The notes beneath the pieces were generated by a model. The model did not search any database. It worked only from the letters and a program-made list of their open reading frames with translations, and was not told the origin of the DNA. A stretch of DNA of 64,000 bases. Source: Nitrospira sp. GTDB taxonomy: Bacteria; Nitrospirota; Nitrospiria; Nitrospirales; Nitrospiraceae. Below are positions 8,275 to 17,076 of the stretch, in pieces; the stretch's first letter is position 1; each line of letters begins with the position of its first letter. A program made the translations under genes and the position numbers. Where the stretch lies: contig CP092079.1 in assembly GCA_022226955.1 (NCBI GenBank), positions 2,280,984 through 2,344,983 of the forward strand, written 5' to 3'.

Positions 8275-8901
8275 TCATCCCCCCACCCTCCTAAATCCGA
8301 TCACCCAGACCCAATCGTTGCGCGCCCAGCTACCTTGGCCGTAGATGGAGTCGTACAATTCCGCGAACGCGCCAAGGGCACAGATCGCATCCTCACACCC
8401 CTCCGCCCGCGCCTCCTCCGGTGTGATCGCCTGCACCCACTCAATGCGCAGCTCGGTAATCTCCACCACGGTGCGAGCCGCCCACTTCGGCATAAATCGC
8501 GCATGCCGACGGAACCAGCCATCAATCGCGAGCGGCCCGCGCAAGACACGGTTCGGCGCACGGTCAGGAAATCGCGCGCCCCGCGATGGATCGCAGGCGA
8601 ACCGCCATTTCTGCCGCCCCGTTTTTGTGGTGCCATTCTTCTTCCAGTGACCGTAGAGATAGTGAGGCTCGTTGATTCGCAGCCGATCCCCCACTTGACC
8701 ATAGGGACACCGGATCGACGCTCTTGCGGACCCCCTGCAACGGGAGAACTGCGCAAGTTCCCCGTCAAACAACATGAGGTCCCACTCATTGGGACGCTCG
8801 TTGATAATGGAGAGTCCACTCGTCCGCCGCGTCATCGTCTTCGTGCCGTCGTGACACTTCTGCGCGTTGCCCTGGGTCATGAGGATCGGGCGTTCAGTCA
8901 T
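8275..8901 (-). CDS. ASCH-like phage accessory protein
   Basis: A 208-residue protein. It begins TERPILMTQGNAQKCHDGTKT, typical of proteins with an ASCH/PUA-like fold, which often start with a PILF..M...I..G.KT block. Later blocks (YGQVGDRLRINEPHYL, MPKWAARTVVEITELRIEWV, ITPEEARAEGC, WARNDWVWVI) match the uncharacterised phage proteins of this type. ASCH domains are thought to bind RNA or modified nucleotides; no substrate can be inferred. GAGGAGG precedes the ATG at 8901 and the start overlaps the previous gene by 8 bases. Confidence 0.75.
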   Translation of the reverse strand: MTERPILMTQGNAQKCHDGTKTMTRRTSGLSIINERPNEWDLMLFDGELAQFSRCRGSARASIRCPYGQVGDRLRINEPHYLYGHWKKNGTTKTGRQKWRFACDPSRGARFPDRAPNRVLRGPLAIDGWFRRHARFMPKWAARTVVEITELRIEWVQAITPEEARAEGCEDAICALGAFAELYDSIYGQGSWARNDWVWVIGFRRVGG

Positions 8902-9103
8902 GGTACTGGTCCTCCTCACGATCATTTTCCCGCTGCTCTAGTTTCTCTAGTTTGTTGTCTATCCCACGCACGAGCAAGTCCAGCCCCCACCAGATTGTGC
9001 CGATCATGAACCCTATCCCCACCGCCCACAGTTCCCATCTCGAAACCGTGACTCGTCGCACTCCCCCCTCTGTCGTCCGTCGTGGTATTCTGCGTCCAAC
9101 CAT
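8894..9103 (-). CDS. Small single-pass membrane protein
   Basis: A 69-residue protein with a basic N-terminus, one transmembrane helix at about 25-46 (LWAVGIGFMIGTIWWGLDLLV) and a charged helical tail (IDNKLEKLEQRENDREEDQ). GGAGG lies 9 bases before the ATG at 9103. Its end overlaps the ASCH-like gene start by 8 bases. The topology resembles small phage membrane proteins, but no holin or spanin function can be claimed. Confidence 0.65.
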   Translation of the reverse strand: MVGRRIPRRTTEGGVRRVTVSRWELWAVGIGFMIGTIWWGLDLLVRGIDNKLEKLEQRENDREEDQYHD

Positions 9104-9178
9104 GTGTGCGGGCCTCCTATCGCCCGTGCCGTGGCCAGGGGCGGCGCCAGTGTCACCTGACGCCGCTCCGACCGATTG

Positions 9179-9841
9179 TTACAACCGCGCTATCAGCTCC
9201 TTCTCCGCTTCGCCGTACGCCCAATTCAGCTCCTGCATCTTGGCGTCGTCACCACCCTTGATATCGGGGTGATGCTGGAGGGCCAGCTTGTGGTATCGCG
9301 CTTTGACGGTGACGGCGAAATCTGGCGTTTCATCTTCCGCGAACCCCATCACGGCCCGCCACGTATTCGGCGCGGGCAACGCTTGAAATCCTTGGAACAC
9401 CCGCTCGAGAATGACGGCTCCCCCATGCCGTTCAATCGCACGCATGGCCTCCAGAGTCGCCGCAATCGCCGCCAGGTTGTCCGCGACCGTCGTGTATTGG
9501 TCGATCGCCATCACCTTATGCTGGGCATCCTTACGCTTCTTCCAATACACCGCTACGCCTTGATCGGCAGGGGCCTTCTGATTCGAGCGCGGAAGCCCAT
9601 CCTGGCGCAGCTCAAGATTGGTCGAAATTACGATGTCATCCTGGTGCATCCCCATCTTCTGAAGCTGTTCGAGTCCCCGCTTGGTCCCTTCGGCAATCGT
9701 GACCCGTGCTGTGCGGTAGTACCCGTCTCCAGGATTCATCGTCGATCGATTCCACACTTTCTTACTAAATCGCGCCTGCTGCCGATCCGCCGCCGCCGTC
9801 CGCTTCCATCCGGCCGGCCACGTCAGGGGATAGTTCGTCAT
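9179..9841 (-). CDS. J-domain protein of mobile-element type
   Basis: A 220-residue protein with a C-terminal J-domain: helix II KARYHKLALQHHPDIKGG with the diagnostic HPD, followed by MQELNWAYGEAEKEL. The first 150 residues have no domain I recognise (TMNPGDGYYRTARVTIAEG, DIVISTNLELRQDGLPRSNQ). J-domains stimulate the ATPase of Hsp70 chaperones, so this may recruit host DnaK. The ATG at 9841 has AAAGGAG seven bases upstream. It sits 16 bases after the methyltransferase gene. Confidence 0.8.
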   Translation of the reverse strand: MTNYPLTWPAGWKRTAAADRQQARFSKKVWNRSTMNPGDGYYRTARVTIAEGTKRGLEQLQKMGMHQDDIVISTNLELRQDGLPRSNQKAPADQGVAVYWKKRKDAQHKVMAIDQYTTVADNLAAIAATLEAMRAIERHGGAVILERVFQGFQALPAPNTWRAVMGFAEDETPDFAVTVKARYHKLALQHHPDIKGGDDAKMQELNWAYGEAEKELIARL

Positions 9842-9857
9842 CGTTGCTCCTTTCCGC

Positions 9858-11345
9858 TCATACCGCATTCTGTTGTGTGGTGGCCCCTACCCAATTCCGA
9901 CCGGCTGCGGCCGTGATGTTGAATCGATCCAGCAAGTCTTTCCGCTTCCAGACCAGATGCACCGTGCCCTTCTTGAAATAACGGATATGAAAGTAGGCAC
10001 TCTCGCAGGTGCCAGGCTGTCCACGTTTGGCATGGAAGGCATCTTGAAGGGACTGCACGACAGTCTGACACTCCTCGAACTTTGTCCCGTCCAGCACACA
10101 CAGCACCCGGTCCAGATCGCTATACACCGCTCCGGCATCTCGGTAGCTCCAAAGATCGAAGTGGCCATAGCTGAACCGGCAGCCATACGGAAACACGAGT
10201 TTGCGGTTGACCTTGTACGAGTCGTTGGTCTTCCACCCTGTCCGCCCGTCCCCACTGCCGATATCGCCAGTGGTGTTGCCCTTGTAATGCTGCGTCAACG
10301 CGACAAAGACGGTCCAGACCGACTGTTCAAACAGCTTCGTCCGTTGGAGAAAGATGTTCGTCAACGTCCCCTTGATGTTCTTCGCCGTGAATGGCACGGT
10401 GCTGCCTCGCTCCAAATCCCACAGTAATTCCTCGGTCTGTTTAGAGTCGAGCCACTTGGTAAACTCGACTTGCTCAAACACATGCATCCAGGCCCCGCGC
10501 CGAAGCTTGGTAGCAAACTCCGCTCGCGCGGCCGTCACATTGGTTTGGGCGAGCTTCATAATCCCGCCCATGTCTGGGCCTTCGCCATCACCTCGCGCGG
10601 CGCGGATCGGTGCGCCCAGCGCCTCCATGAACACCGAGGCTTTGCGGATATGCGCGAACCCCTTAAACATCTCTTCGAGCGCCTGATCGTAGTAGTGCTG
10701 CATGTTGCCCAGCGTATCGCGGAGCGCAGGCATTGACTCTGGAGAGCCAATGTCGTCATCGACTGATCGCTCCGTGGCTCGCGCATCCCAGAGATCAATT
10801 CGATCATCCCCCGACGTTTTCTTTAGGTAGACCAGCGCCACCTGCACATCCGTGGCCCGTTCCGCTTTCGCAAAGCAGGCCCCGAGTGATTCCATGGTGC
10901 CATGCTCGGCAATGAGCGTGACCAGTCGTTTCCGCTCGGCAGTATAGGGATTGTCGATTGTCTCCTGATTCAGCAGGCAGACAATTTCGCCTGTATGCAG
11001 AAAGTCCCAGGCCTTCAGGAGATGCGCGGCCCCTTCTGAAAACGGCGGGTTCATCACAATGGCGTCGTAGTACGAGACTCCGGCATAGGTGAGCCAGTCA
11101 TAGCCGACGATGGTTAGGCCTTCCTTGGCACGTAAGACGTTGACCAAATCAGGCTGCGCCTCGATGACATCGATGCGGTATCGGCTACGGCCGTGGTAAC
11201 CCATCTCGCCAGCTCTGAGCACGGCCATGGCCAGATCGCCTTTCCCGGCGCTCGGCTCCAGGAAGTGGATCGCCTCCGGATTGATCTTTTTCAGCATGGC
11301 GTTCGCCACAGTTCTCGGCGTTGGATAAAAATCAGGTCCGAACAT
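9858..11345 (-). CDS. DUF4942 N6-adenine DNA methyltransferase-like protein
   Basis: A 495-residue protein with an N-terminal class I methyltransferase fold: FYPTP near the start, the SAM-binding motif FLEPSAGKGDLA at about 28-40, an acidic loop (VIEAQPDL) and the catalytic NPPF at about 98-101 typical of N6-adenine enzymes. The C-terminal half (YFHIRYFKKGTVHLVWKR-like end) matches DUF4942, which accompanies such domains on phages and islands. No restriction enzyme lies next to it, so it may protect element DNA from host systems or act as an orphan methyltransferase. The ATG at 11345 has only a poor ribosome binding site. Confidence 0.85.
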   Translation of the reverse strand: MFGPDFYPTPRTVANAMLKKINPEAIHFLEPSAGKGDLAMAVLRAGEMGYHGRSRYRIDVIEAQPDLVNVLRAKEGLTIVGYDWLTYAGVSYYDAIVMNPPFSEGAAHLLKAWDFLHTGEIVCLLNQETIDNPYTAERKRLVTLIAEHGTMESLGACFAKAERATDVQVALVYLKKTSGDDRIDLWDARATERSVDDDIGSPESMPALRDTLGNMQHYYDQALEEMFKGFAHIRKASVFMEALGAPIRAARGDGEGPDMGGIMKLAQTNVTAARAEFATKLRRGAWMHVFEQVEFTKWLDSKQTEELLWDLERGSTVPFTAKNIKGTLTNIFLQRTKLFEQSVWTVFVALTQHYKGNTTGDIGSGDGRTGWKTNDSYKVNRKLVFPYGCRFSYGHFDLWSYRDAGAVYSDLDRVLCVLDGTKFEECQTVVQSLQDAFHAKRGQPGTCESAYFHIRYFKKGTVHLVWKRKDLLDRFNITAAAGRNWVGATTQQNAV

Positions 11346-11408
11346 GTATGCGTCTCATTGGATAAGATTTATCAGGTCCGACTATTCGGCTACGGCTGTG
11401 TTGGGCCT

Positions 11409-14219
11409 TCATCCCAACACCTCCACCTGGCTGCCACGCTGGTCCTTCGTCACCATGATCTGGCTGGGGAACGTTGCCTTCATGGCATCGACGTGTGTGA
11501 TGACCAGGATCTGCTTGAAATCGTCCCCCAGAGCCGTGAGGCATTCCCGCAGCTGGTTCAGTCCGTCCTCATCCAAGCTGCCGAGACCTTCATCGATCAC
11601 AAGGGTTTCGATCTTTGATCCGGCACGCCGGGCCAACAGCTTCGAGAGGCCGATCCGGATCGCCAGGTCGAGCCTGAATCGCTCCCCTCCGCTGTAGTTC
11701 TCGAGCGGCCGCTCCCCGGCCTGATCACGAACCGCAATATCGAGCGTTTCGGCGAGGCCGTCCCGGCTCTTCAGAGCTTTTTGCGTATCGAACCGAACCC
11801 TCATTCCAGTCCGACTTACCTTACCCAGTATGGTATTCGCTTCATACTCCAAGATAGGGAGGGCGTTTTCCAACACGAGGGTCGGGATCATCGCGTAGGC
11901 CTCGGCTAGGGATCGGTATTGCCTGAGGTCTCGCTCCATCGTCTCGATCTCCAGGCGCAGCTCGGCGCCGGCCGCGACTCTCTGCTCGGCCTGCTCAACA
12001 GTGGCCTTGCGTTTCCCGATGGCCTCGCTCAACCGGGCCTGATCCCGGACGTTATCGGCCTGACAGGATTCGACATGCCGCAGGCGCGCGAGGGTCTGGT
12101 CGATCTCTGCCTGAATATCGTCGATCCCCATCAGCTCTAGCTCCTGGGCCTTGATGATCTGTTCCAGGCTGGCCCGTTCTTCGATCACGCGGGCCAGGTC
12201 TCTGGCGACCACTGGGAGATCTCGCTCGGCCGTCGAAATCTGTTCGGTTATCTGACCGATAGAGAGGGTCAGGCTCTGGATCCTGGTGGCTGTATCGGCC
12301 CTGGCCCGTTCGTTCTCTGTCAGCGCGACCAGGAGGCTCGCCAGGCCCTGCTGGACCCCTTGGAGGTCGAGCAGTTTGGCCTCCAGGGAGGAGATGTTCT
12401 TTTGGGCAATATCCTGGGCCGTGATCGCGTCGTCGAGGTCTTTGCAGACCGCCGGGATCTCCCTGGCGGCCAGCTCCAGCTCAGGCACCAAGACCGTGAA
12501 ACGCTCGAGGGCTTTCATGGATGTCCGGTGGGTCTCGATTGCGACTCGCCCCAATTGGGCTTGCGCCTGGATGGCGTCCCGCTTCCGCTGTCCCGTCGCA
12601 ATTCGCTCAGCCCAATCGACCAACCGGAACGCCTCAAGCTCAGCCGTCATCTGCACCCGTCGCTCAGCCAGGTCAGGACGCTGCGCGGCTATAATATCAG
12701 CGTCACTTTTCAACCTGGCATCTAGGGCCTGTTGCTGCCGTGGGATCCTGGCTTGAGCCTCGACGGCGTTCCTCGTGAACTGGCAGCGGCCCTGCAGGAC
12801 TGGGTCGCAGGGGACTTGCCCAAGGAGCCGTGCCTGCTCGCGATCGTATTCTATTTCTCTGGCTATATTCGCGGTCTGAATGTGATAGGCCGCAACCGTT
12901 TTCTCTAGGTCTAGCTGGATGACCGCCATGGTCGTCTCGATCGTCTGGATGCGTGATTGGTTCGCCCTGGCATCCAGGAGATACTCAGTGGCACTAGAGA
13001 TCAATCGCTCCCGATCGGCCTGCTCTTCCTCGATTTCGACCATCGCACGCGTAGCATCTGCATGCTCCTGCACTTTCGCCTCGATCGTCTGGCGGTTTTG
13101 CAGGATCTTCTCCCAGCGGCCCATTTTCTCTTGGAGCTGCTGGATCCTGGGCTGCGCGGCGCGTTGCTCGGCCCGGCGCCCGTCTAGCTCGGCCGTCAGG
13201 CTATTCGCCGTAATGGCCTGGTTCTCCAGGGAGGCCCGGTCCCGCAGGAGCTGCTCGCGTGTCTCGGCCAAACGCGCGAGCAGCTCCTCTAGGTGCGTAA
13301 TGGTCAGGCGATCATGATCCACCACGGCTTGTTTGGCCTTAGCCTCCTCCATCCGGCCGTGCCGCTCCAGCAGCTCCTGCTCCTGCTGTCGGAGGCGTGG
13401 GAGCTTCGTCAAGTTCAGCGAACATTGTTCTGTGATGGTGGATAGGCTATCCATCCGGCCCTGCAACGTAGCCCTTTGCTCGAGGTGCTGGGCATGGGCC
13501 GCATCCAATGCTCGATATGCCTCGACGGCATCCTGTTGTTGCTGGGCCAGGGCCTGGATCCAGGCTCGCTCATCAACGAGCTGGTTCTCAGTGGCCTGCA
13601 GATCGTTCAGTTGGGTGGCCTTGACGGTCTTCCGGTCCTCGATCCTGGAAGCGGCTCGGCTGGCGGCCTGTTTCAGAATTGCGTATAGATCGAGCCGCAA
13701 GATGGAGGCCAGGATCGTTTTTCGCTCTGATGGGGTCGCTCGACTGAATCGATCCGCTTGCCCTTGCAGGAAGAACGCCGTCGCGGTCAAGAGGTCCTGA
13801 TCGCAATTCAGCAGTTGGATAATTTTCTCCTGGGTCTCGTTAAGCCGTCCGCCGCTGATCGGAGTCCACTCGACATCGACCGTGCCGGTCTCTTCTGTCT
13901 GGCCACCCTGTTGGACCTGGAGTTCCAGGTCACTTTTGCCGGCTTTGGTCCTGACGCTGCGCTTGCGTATGACCCGGTAACGTTGTCCAGCGAGCGAAAA
14001 AATCACCGAGACCATCATGTCGGTCTCGCCGGTCATGATCATGTCGTCCATACTACTTCGAGCCTTCCCGTATAGTCCCGCTAAGACGGCATCGATAAAA
14101 GCCGTGCTCTTGCCAGCGCCGTTCTGCCCCAACACGACGGCCTGAGCGATGCGACGCAGATCGATTGAGGCCTCTCGGTATGATCCAAAATTCTTCAGGT
14201 GAATCTGTTCAAGTTTCAT
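11409..14219 (-). CDS. SbcC/Rad50-like SMC-type ATPase
   Basis: A 936-residue ATPase of the SbcC/Rad50 class. Walker A GQNGAGKST is at 31-39 and the Q-loop region FFLQGQADRF near 150. Long coiled coils follow, with a central Cys pair (CDPVLQGRC) where Rad50 has its CxxC zinc hook; here the spacing is seven residues. The C-terminal lobe has signature YSGGERFRLDLA and Walker B TLVIDEGLGSLDE. GGGAGA precedes the ATG at 14219. It lies 55 bases after the SbcD-like gene, and the two should form a nuclease-ATPase complex acting on DNA ends or hairpins. A phage-type recombination function or a defence role are both possible. Confidence 0.9.
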   Translation of the reverse strand: MKLEQIHLKNFGSYREASIDLRRIAQAVVLGQNGAGKSTAFIDAVLAGLYGKARSSMDDMIMTGETDMMVSVIFSLAGQRYRVIRKRSVRTKAGKSDLELQVQQGGQTEETGTVDVEWTPISGGRLNETQEKIIQLLNCDQDLLTATAFFLQGQADRFSRATPSERKTILASILRLDLYAILKQAASRAASRIEDRKTVKATQLNDLQATENQLVDERAWIQALAQQQQDAVEAYRALDAAHAQHLEQRATLQGRMDSLSTITEQCSLNLTKLPRLRQQEQELLERHGRMEEAKAKQAVVDHDRLTITHLEELLARLAETREQLLRDRASLENQAITANSLTAELDGRRAEQRAAQPRIQQLQEKMGRWEKILQNRQTIEAKVQEHADATRAMVEIEEEQADRERLISSATEYLLDARANQSRIQTIETTMAVIQLDLEKTVAAYHIQTANIAREIEYDREQARLLGQVPCDPVLQGRCQFTRNAVEAQARIPRQQQALDARLKSDADIIAAQRPDLAERRVQMTAELEAFRLVDWAERIATGQRKRDAIQAQAQLGRVAIETHRTSMKALERFTVLVPELELAAREIPAVCKDLDDAITAQDIAQKNISSLEAKLLDLQGVQQGLASLLVALTENERARADTATRIQSLTLSIGQITEQISTAERDLPVVARDLARVIEERASLEQIIKAQELELMGIDDIQAEIDQTLARLRHVESCQADNVRDQARLSEAIGKRKATVEQAEQRVAAGAELRLEIETMERDLRQYRSLAEAYAMIPTLVLENALPILEYEANTILGKVSRTGMRVRFDTQKALKSRDGLAETLDIAVRDQAGERPLENYSGGERFRLDLAIRIGLSKLLARRAGSKIETLVIDEGLGSLDEDGLNQLRECLTALGDDFKQILVITHVDAMKATFPSQIMVTKDQRGSQVEVLG

Positions 14220-14274
14220 GGCGGTGTCTCCCTTGGTTGCGGTCGCATTACATGGCCCACAGATCCATCAGATA

Positions 14275-15456
14275 TCAACCAACCTCTTGCTCGATAGCCC
14301 GATGTTTGGCCAGCAGCTCCGGCAACTCGGACGGATCGGCGTGCCCGGTTAGGGCCCGCAGGAGCGCGTCGTCGGTGCTCATGACGGCCGTCATGCCGGT
14401 ATCGCGCGCGCGGGTCTCCTCGACCCGGTCGACCGAGACCTGAAACCAGGGGGTGCTGGCGGCCAGACGGTCGAGTGTCGGCTTGATCGCCTGGTGTTGC
14501 TCATCGGTCAGGCGGTCTCGGAATCGCCAGACAATGCCGTCCTTGAGACCCTCCGGGTAGGCATTGGCGGCCTCCAGGGATTGGCTGGTGATCGTGCAGT
14601 AGGTCCGGGCGTGCGGGTTGTGGACGTGCCGCACGACCGGCGGCTGGCCGGCCTCCAGCTCGACCACGTTGAAGCCCTTATCTTCATTCTCTTCACCGAA
14701 GCTGGCCCGCATCAGGCTCCCGCTGTAATGAGCATTGGGCGTGATCACCTGGGGCTGGTGGATGTGGTTGAGTGCCACATAGTCGAAGGCGCCGAAGTCG
14801 TCCCGCGGGATCAGGATGTCGTGCGAGAGGTCCCTTGGCTGGTCTCCCACGCGGGCACTGGCGACCGAGCCGTGGGCCAGCAGGACATGCAAGACGCCGG
14901 ATTCCCGCTCGGCCGCAAAGTTCCGCACGATCGCGGCCAGGCTCTGATTGATCAGAGCCGTGATCTCCTCGGGGCTCTTGTCGATCAAGGCCTCCTGGGT
15001 GAGGAGCCGGCCCTTCGTGGGATACGGCAGACAGCAAATCCGCACCGGTGCTCCTCCGATCGTCATCAACAGGCTCTCGGGCCGCTCCACGACGTAGACG
15101 TTGTCGAGGCCCTTTAGGGCCTCCAGGGCCGTCGCGTCCATCGGGTTCTGGCTCATGTCGTGGTTCCCTGGAATCATCACGACCGGCATGTAGTCCGTGA
15201 GGCGCTCCACAAACGACCTCAGGATCCGGATCTCGTTGGGATGAGGCTTGTGGGAATCGAACACATCGCCCGGCAGGAGCGCCAGGTCGAATCGCTTGGC
15301 TTTGTTCTGCGTGGCATGGGCGTAGACGAACTCCAGGCTCTTGTGCAGGTCCGTCAGGGCCAGATTTTGTCCAGTGTCGGGATCGATCGCCATCTTGCCG
15401 GCGAACGTCGCGCTGTTGTTGGGGTGAATGTCGCCGAGGTGCAGGGCTCTGATCAT
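14275..15456 (-). CDS. SbcD/Mre11-like metallophosphoesterase nuclease
   Basis: A 393-residue calcineurin-type phosphoesterase, the nuclease partner of the SbcC-like protein. Metal-binding motifs are complete: Asp9 and His11 (LGDIH), Asp64 (PGDVFDS), Asn98-His99-Asp100 (PGNHD), LLAHGS and ALNHIHQP. A C-terminal capping region of about 130 residues follows. Two adjacent ATGs are possible; 15456 is chosen because GGAGG then lies 6 bases away. Mre11/SbcD enzymes cut DNA ends and hairpins with Mn2+; the substrate here is inferred. Confidence 0.9.
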   Translation of the reverse strand: MIRALHLGDIHPNNSATFAGKMAIDPDTGQNLALTDLHKSLEFVYAHATQNKAKRFDLALLPGDVFDSHKPHPNEIRILRSFVERLTDYMPVVMIPGNHDMSQNPMDATALEALKGLDNVYVVERPESLLMTIGGAPVRICCLPYPTKGRLLTQEALIDKSPEEITALINQSLAAIVRNFAAERESGVLHVLLAHGSVASARVGDQPRDLSHDILIPRDDFGAFDYVALNHIHQPQVITPNAHYSGSLMRASFGEENEDKGFNVVELEAGQPPVVRHVHNPHARTYCTITSQSLEAANAYPEGLKDGIVWRFRDRLTDEQHQAIKPTLDRLAASTPWFQVSVDRVEETRARDTGMTAVMSTDDALLRALTGHADPSELPELLAKHRAIEQEVG

Positions 15457-15506
15457 CATGAACCTCCAGGTTAAATGGCGCACCCTACGAAAGCCCGCCG
15501 TAGGGG

Positions 15507-16589
15507 TTATTCAAACGGGAGCGGATCGCCTCCAGGCTTCTGGACATCCGGCATGACGACTAGCCGCTCGAAAAATCCTGACCGCTGTGGGGCCGACCAT
15601 TTTTCCATGTCGCCCGTGACCTTCCCGCGATAGCCCTTCTGCTGAATCAGACGATCCAGAACCTCTTTTTGGCCCTTGGGGTCCGCCGCCGAAAAATCCA
15701 TCCGGAGGCCGTCGTCCAGGGCTGGGAGCGAACCGACAGGAGGGCTATCGGGCGGGGCATGAAATTCGATCGCCGGGGCCGTGGCTGCCGTCTGTTCTGG
15801 CAAGGCCACGAGGGCCACTTGCGGTTCAGTGGCCCGCTGGACCGGCTGATAGAGCTGGTCGATGGCTCCGGCGGCTTGCGCGCGCAGAAAAGCCCGGTCC
15901 TCAGGATGATTCAGATCGAATTCGGCGACCAGCTTTGGGAACACAAACGGCTTAGCCAGTTCGGCTGGCTTATATGTCTCGCGGATCCCAATCGACTTAA
16001 TTGCCCTGGCCATCGCGCCGGTCTGGGCTCGACTCAGCAGGTGCTTTTTGATCTGCAGCGCTTCCTGCCGGACCTGCTCCCTGATCCAGGCTTCGGTGTC
16101 CGGGAAGGCCCGGAGGAATCCAGGGCCATCCTTCGGGTCGTCGAGGTACTTCTGCGCCTTCTCCCGCTTGCTGTCGGTCAGCTCCTCGATGACGTTCTCC
16201 ATCCGGATTTCCTTGTCGCCCATGATTTGACGCCAGGTCCCGTCGAGCGCTTTCACCCGCCCCACCATCCGGTACTCACAGCGGTTCGGATCGCGGGCAC
16301 CATCGCGGCGTCCGCACTGTTTAGCGTCCCACTGGATCCCCATGGCGTCGGCCAGTTTTTCCCAGCCGATCGCGGAGAGCGAGACGCCGCCGCCTTTTTG
16401 CGGATATACTTCTTTATTGTCTGGGTTTGGGTCGATCTGGACCACCACCACGACTGGTCGATGCATCGCCGGGATCGTTTGGAGCGTGACAGGAGCCAGG
16501 ATGTGGGCTCCTTTTTGTTTCCACTCAGCCAGCTGCTCGGTAGTCATTAGGGCCGCATCATCGGCAATGGCCGGAAGGTCAGGCCTCAC
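15507..16589 (-). CDS. Element protein of unknown function, possible annealing/recombination factor
   Basis: A 360-residue protein. The segment LLSRAQTGAMARAIKSIGIRE followed by YKPAELAKPFVFP resembles the TGA..RAIR..LGI pattern of phage single-strand annealing families (ERF/Rad52-like), but the similarity is short and I hold it loosely. The C-terminal 90 residues are Pro-rich, then a compact RLIQQKGYRGKVTGD domain. The start is a GTG at 16589 inside GTGA, overlapping the stop of the small regulator, so both are coupled. Position just upstream of the SbcD/SbcC pair fits a recombination module. Confidence 0.6.
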   Translation of the reverse strand: MRPDLPAIADDAALMTTEQLAEWKQKGAHILAPVTLQTIPAMHRPVVVVVQIDPNPDNKEVYPQKGGGVSLSAIGWEKLADAMGIQWDAKQCGRRDGARDPNRCEYRMVGRVKALDGTWRQIMGDKEIRMENVIEELTDSKREKAQKYLDDPKDGPGFLRAFPDTEAWIREQVRQEALQIKKHLLSRAQTGAMARAIKSIGIRETYKPAELAKPFVFPKLVAEFDLNHPEDRAFLRAQAAGAIDQLYQPVQRATEPQVALVALPEQTAATAPAIEFHAPPDSPPVGSLPALDDGLRMDFSAADPKGQKEVLDRLIQQKGYRGKVTGDMEKWSAPQRSGFFERLVVMPDVQKPGGDPLPFE

Positions 16590-16858
16590 GGTTTCGGGGC
16601 CCCTACTGTCTTACCCGGTAGGGTAATTGTTGGTGAAAAAAACGTATCCGTCGAAACCTTGAGGGCTTGGGCGATGGCCCAGATGGTGTCAGCCCCCCAG
16701 GTTTCCTTGGAAAACTTGATAGAAATGTGCTGGCGGCTCCAATCGTACCCAATGGCCCTGAGGCGCCGCCCCAGTTCTGCTTGGGTCCATCCACGGTCGA
16801 TCAAGATGGCTTCGAGCCGATCCCCCATATGCGTCCTGGGCAATGGTTTCAGTTTCAC
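16586..16858 (-). CDS. Cro/C1-type HTH regulator
   Basis: A 90-residue protein made almost entirely of an XRE-family helix-turn-helix (about 13-66: GWTQAELGRRL, WSRQHISIKFSKETWGADTIWAIAQAL). It is the first gene of the leftward element operon and its stop overlaps the next start. A strong promoter with an inverted repeat between its -35 and -10 lies upstream (16922-16950), and the perfect palindrome TTACCCGGTAGGGTAA lies in its own 3' end. Autoregulation is therefore likely. CGCAGGAGGACC-type sequence precedes the ATG at 16858. Confidence 0.88.
   Translation of the reverse strand: MKLKPLPRTHMGDRLEAILIDRGWTQAELGRRLRAIGYDWSRQHISIKFSKETWGADTIWAIAQALKVSTDTFFSPTITLPGKTVGAPKP
16611..16626. promoter_or_regulatory. 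Palindrome TTACCCGGTAGGGTAA
   Basis: TTACCC-GGTA-GGGTAA is a perfect inverted repeat within the 3' end of the small regulator gene. Its TACCC/GGGTA half-sites are those of the promoter operator at 16926-16944, so it may be a second site for the same repressor. Confidence 0.45.
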
Positions 16859-16921
16859 GTTCGGTCCTCCTGCGATCAGTTGCTGCTCGTTCGTGTCGGT
16901 TGTTAGGGTGGCCGCGGTGTT

Positions 16922-16950
16922 GTTTTACCCTACCAGGTTGGGTATGTCAA
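16922..16950 (-). promoter_or_regulatory. Promoter and operator of the leftward element operon
   Basis: On the minus strand TTGACA (16945-16950) and TAAAAC (16922-16927) are 17 bases apart. The spacer is framed by the inverted repeat TACCC-N9-GGGTA (16926-16944). A repressor bound there would block RNA polymerase, the classic arrangement for a phage-type switch. Confidence 0.65.
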
Positions 16951-16976
16951 CGCTCAAATACTACTATGTAATTAAA

Positions 16977-17029
16977 TTGACATTTCAGCGTCTCGGCGGC
17001 TATCTTTTCTCGGTAGTCTTACTAGGTAA
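16977..17029 (+). promoter_or_regulatory. Promoter and operator of the divergent regulator
   Basis: TTGACA (16977-16982) and TATCTT (17001-17006) are 18 bases apart and drive the gene at 17077. The palindrome TTAC-TAG-GTAA (17019-17029) overlaps or follows the start of transcription and is a candidate operator of related but not identical sequence to the leftward one. Confidence 0.55.
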
Positions 17030-17076
17030 CGTGCAGTGGAAACCGTTGATGTATCCCATATTTATCGAGGCGTAAC

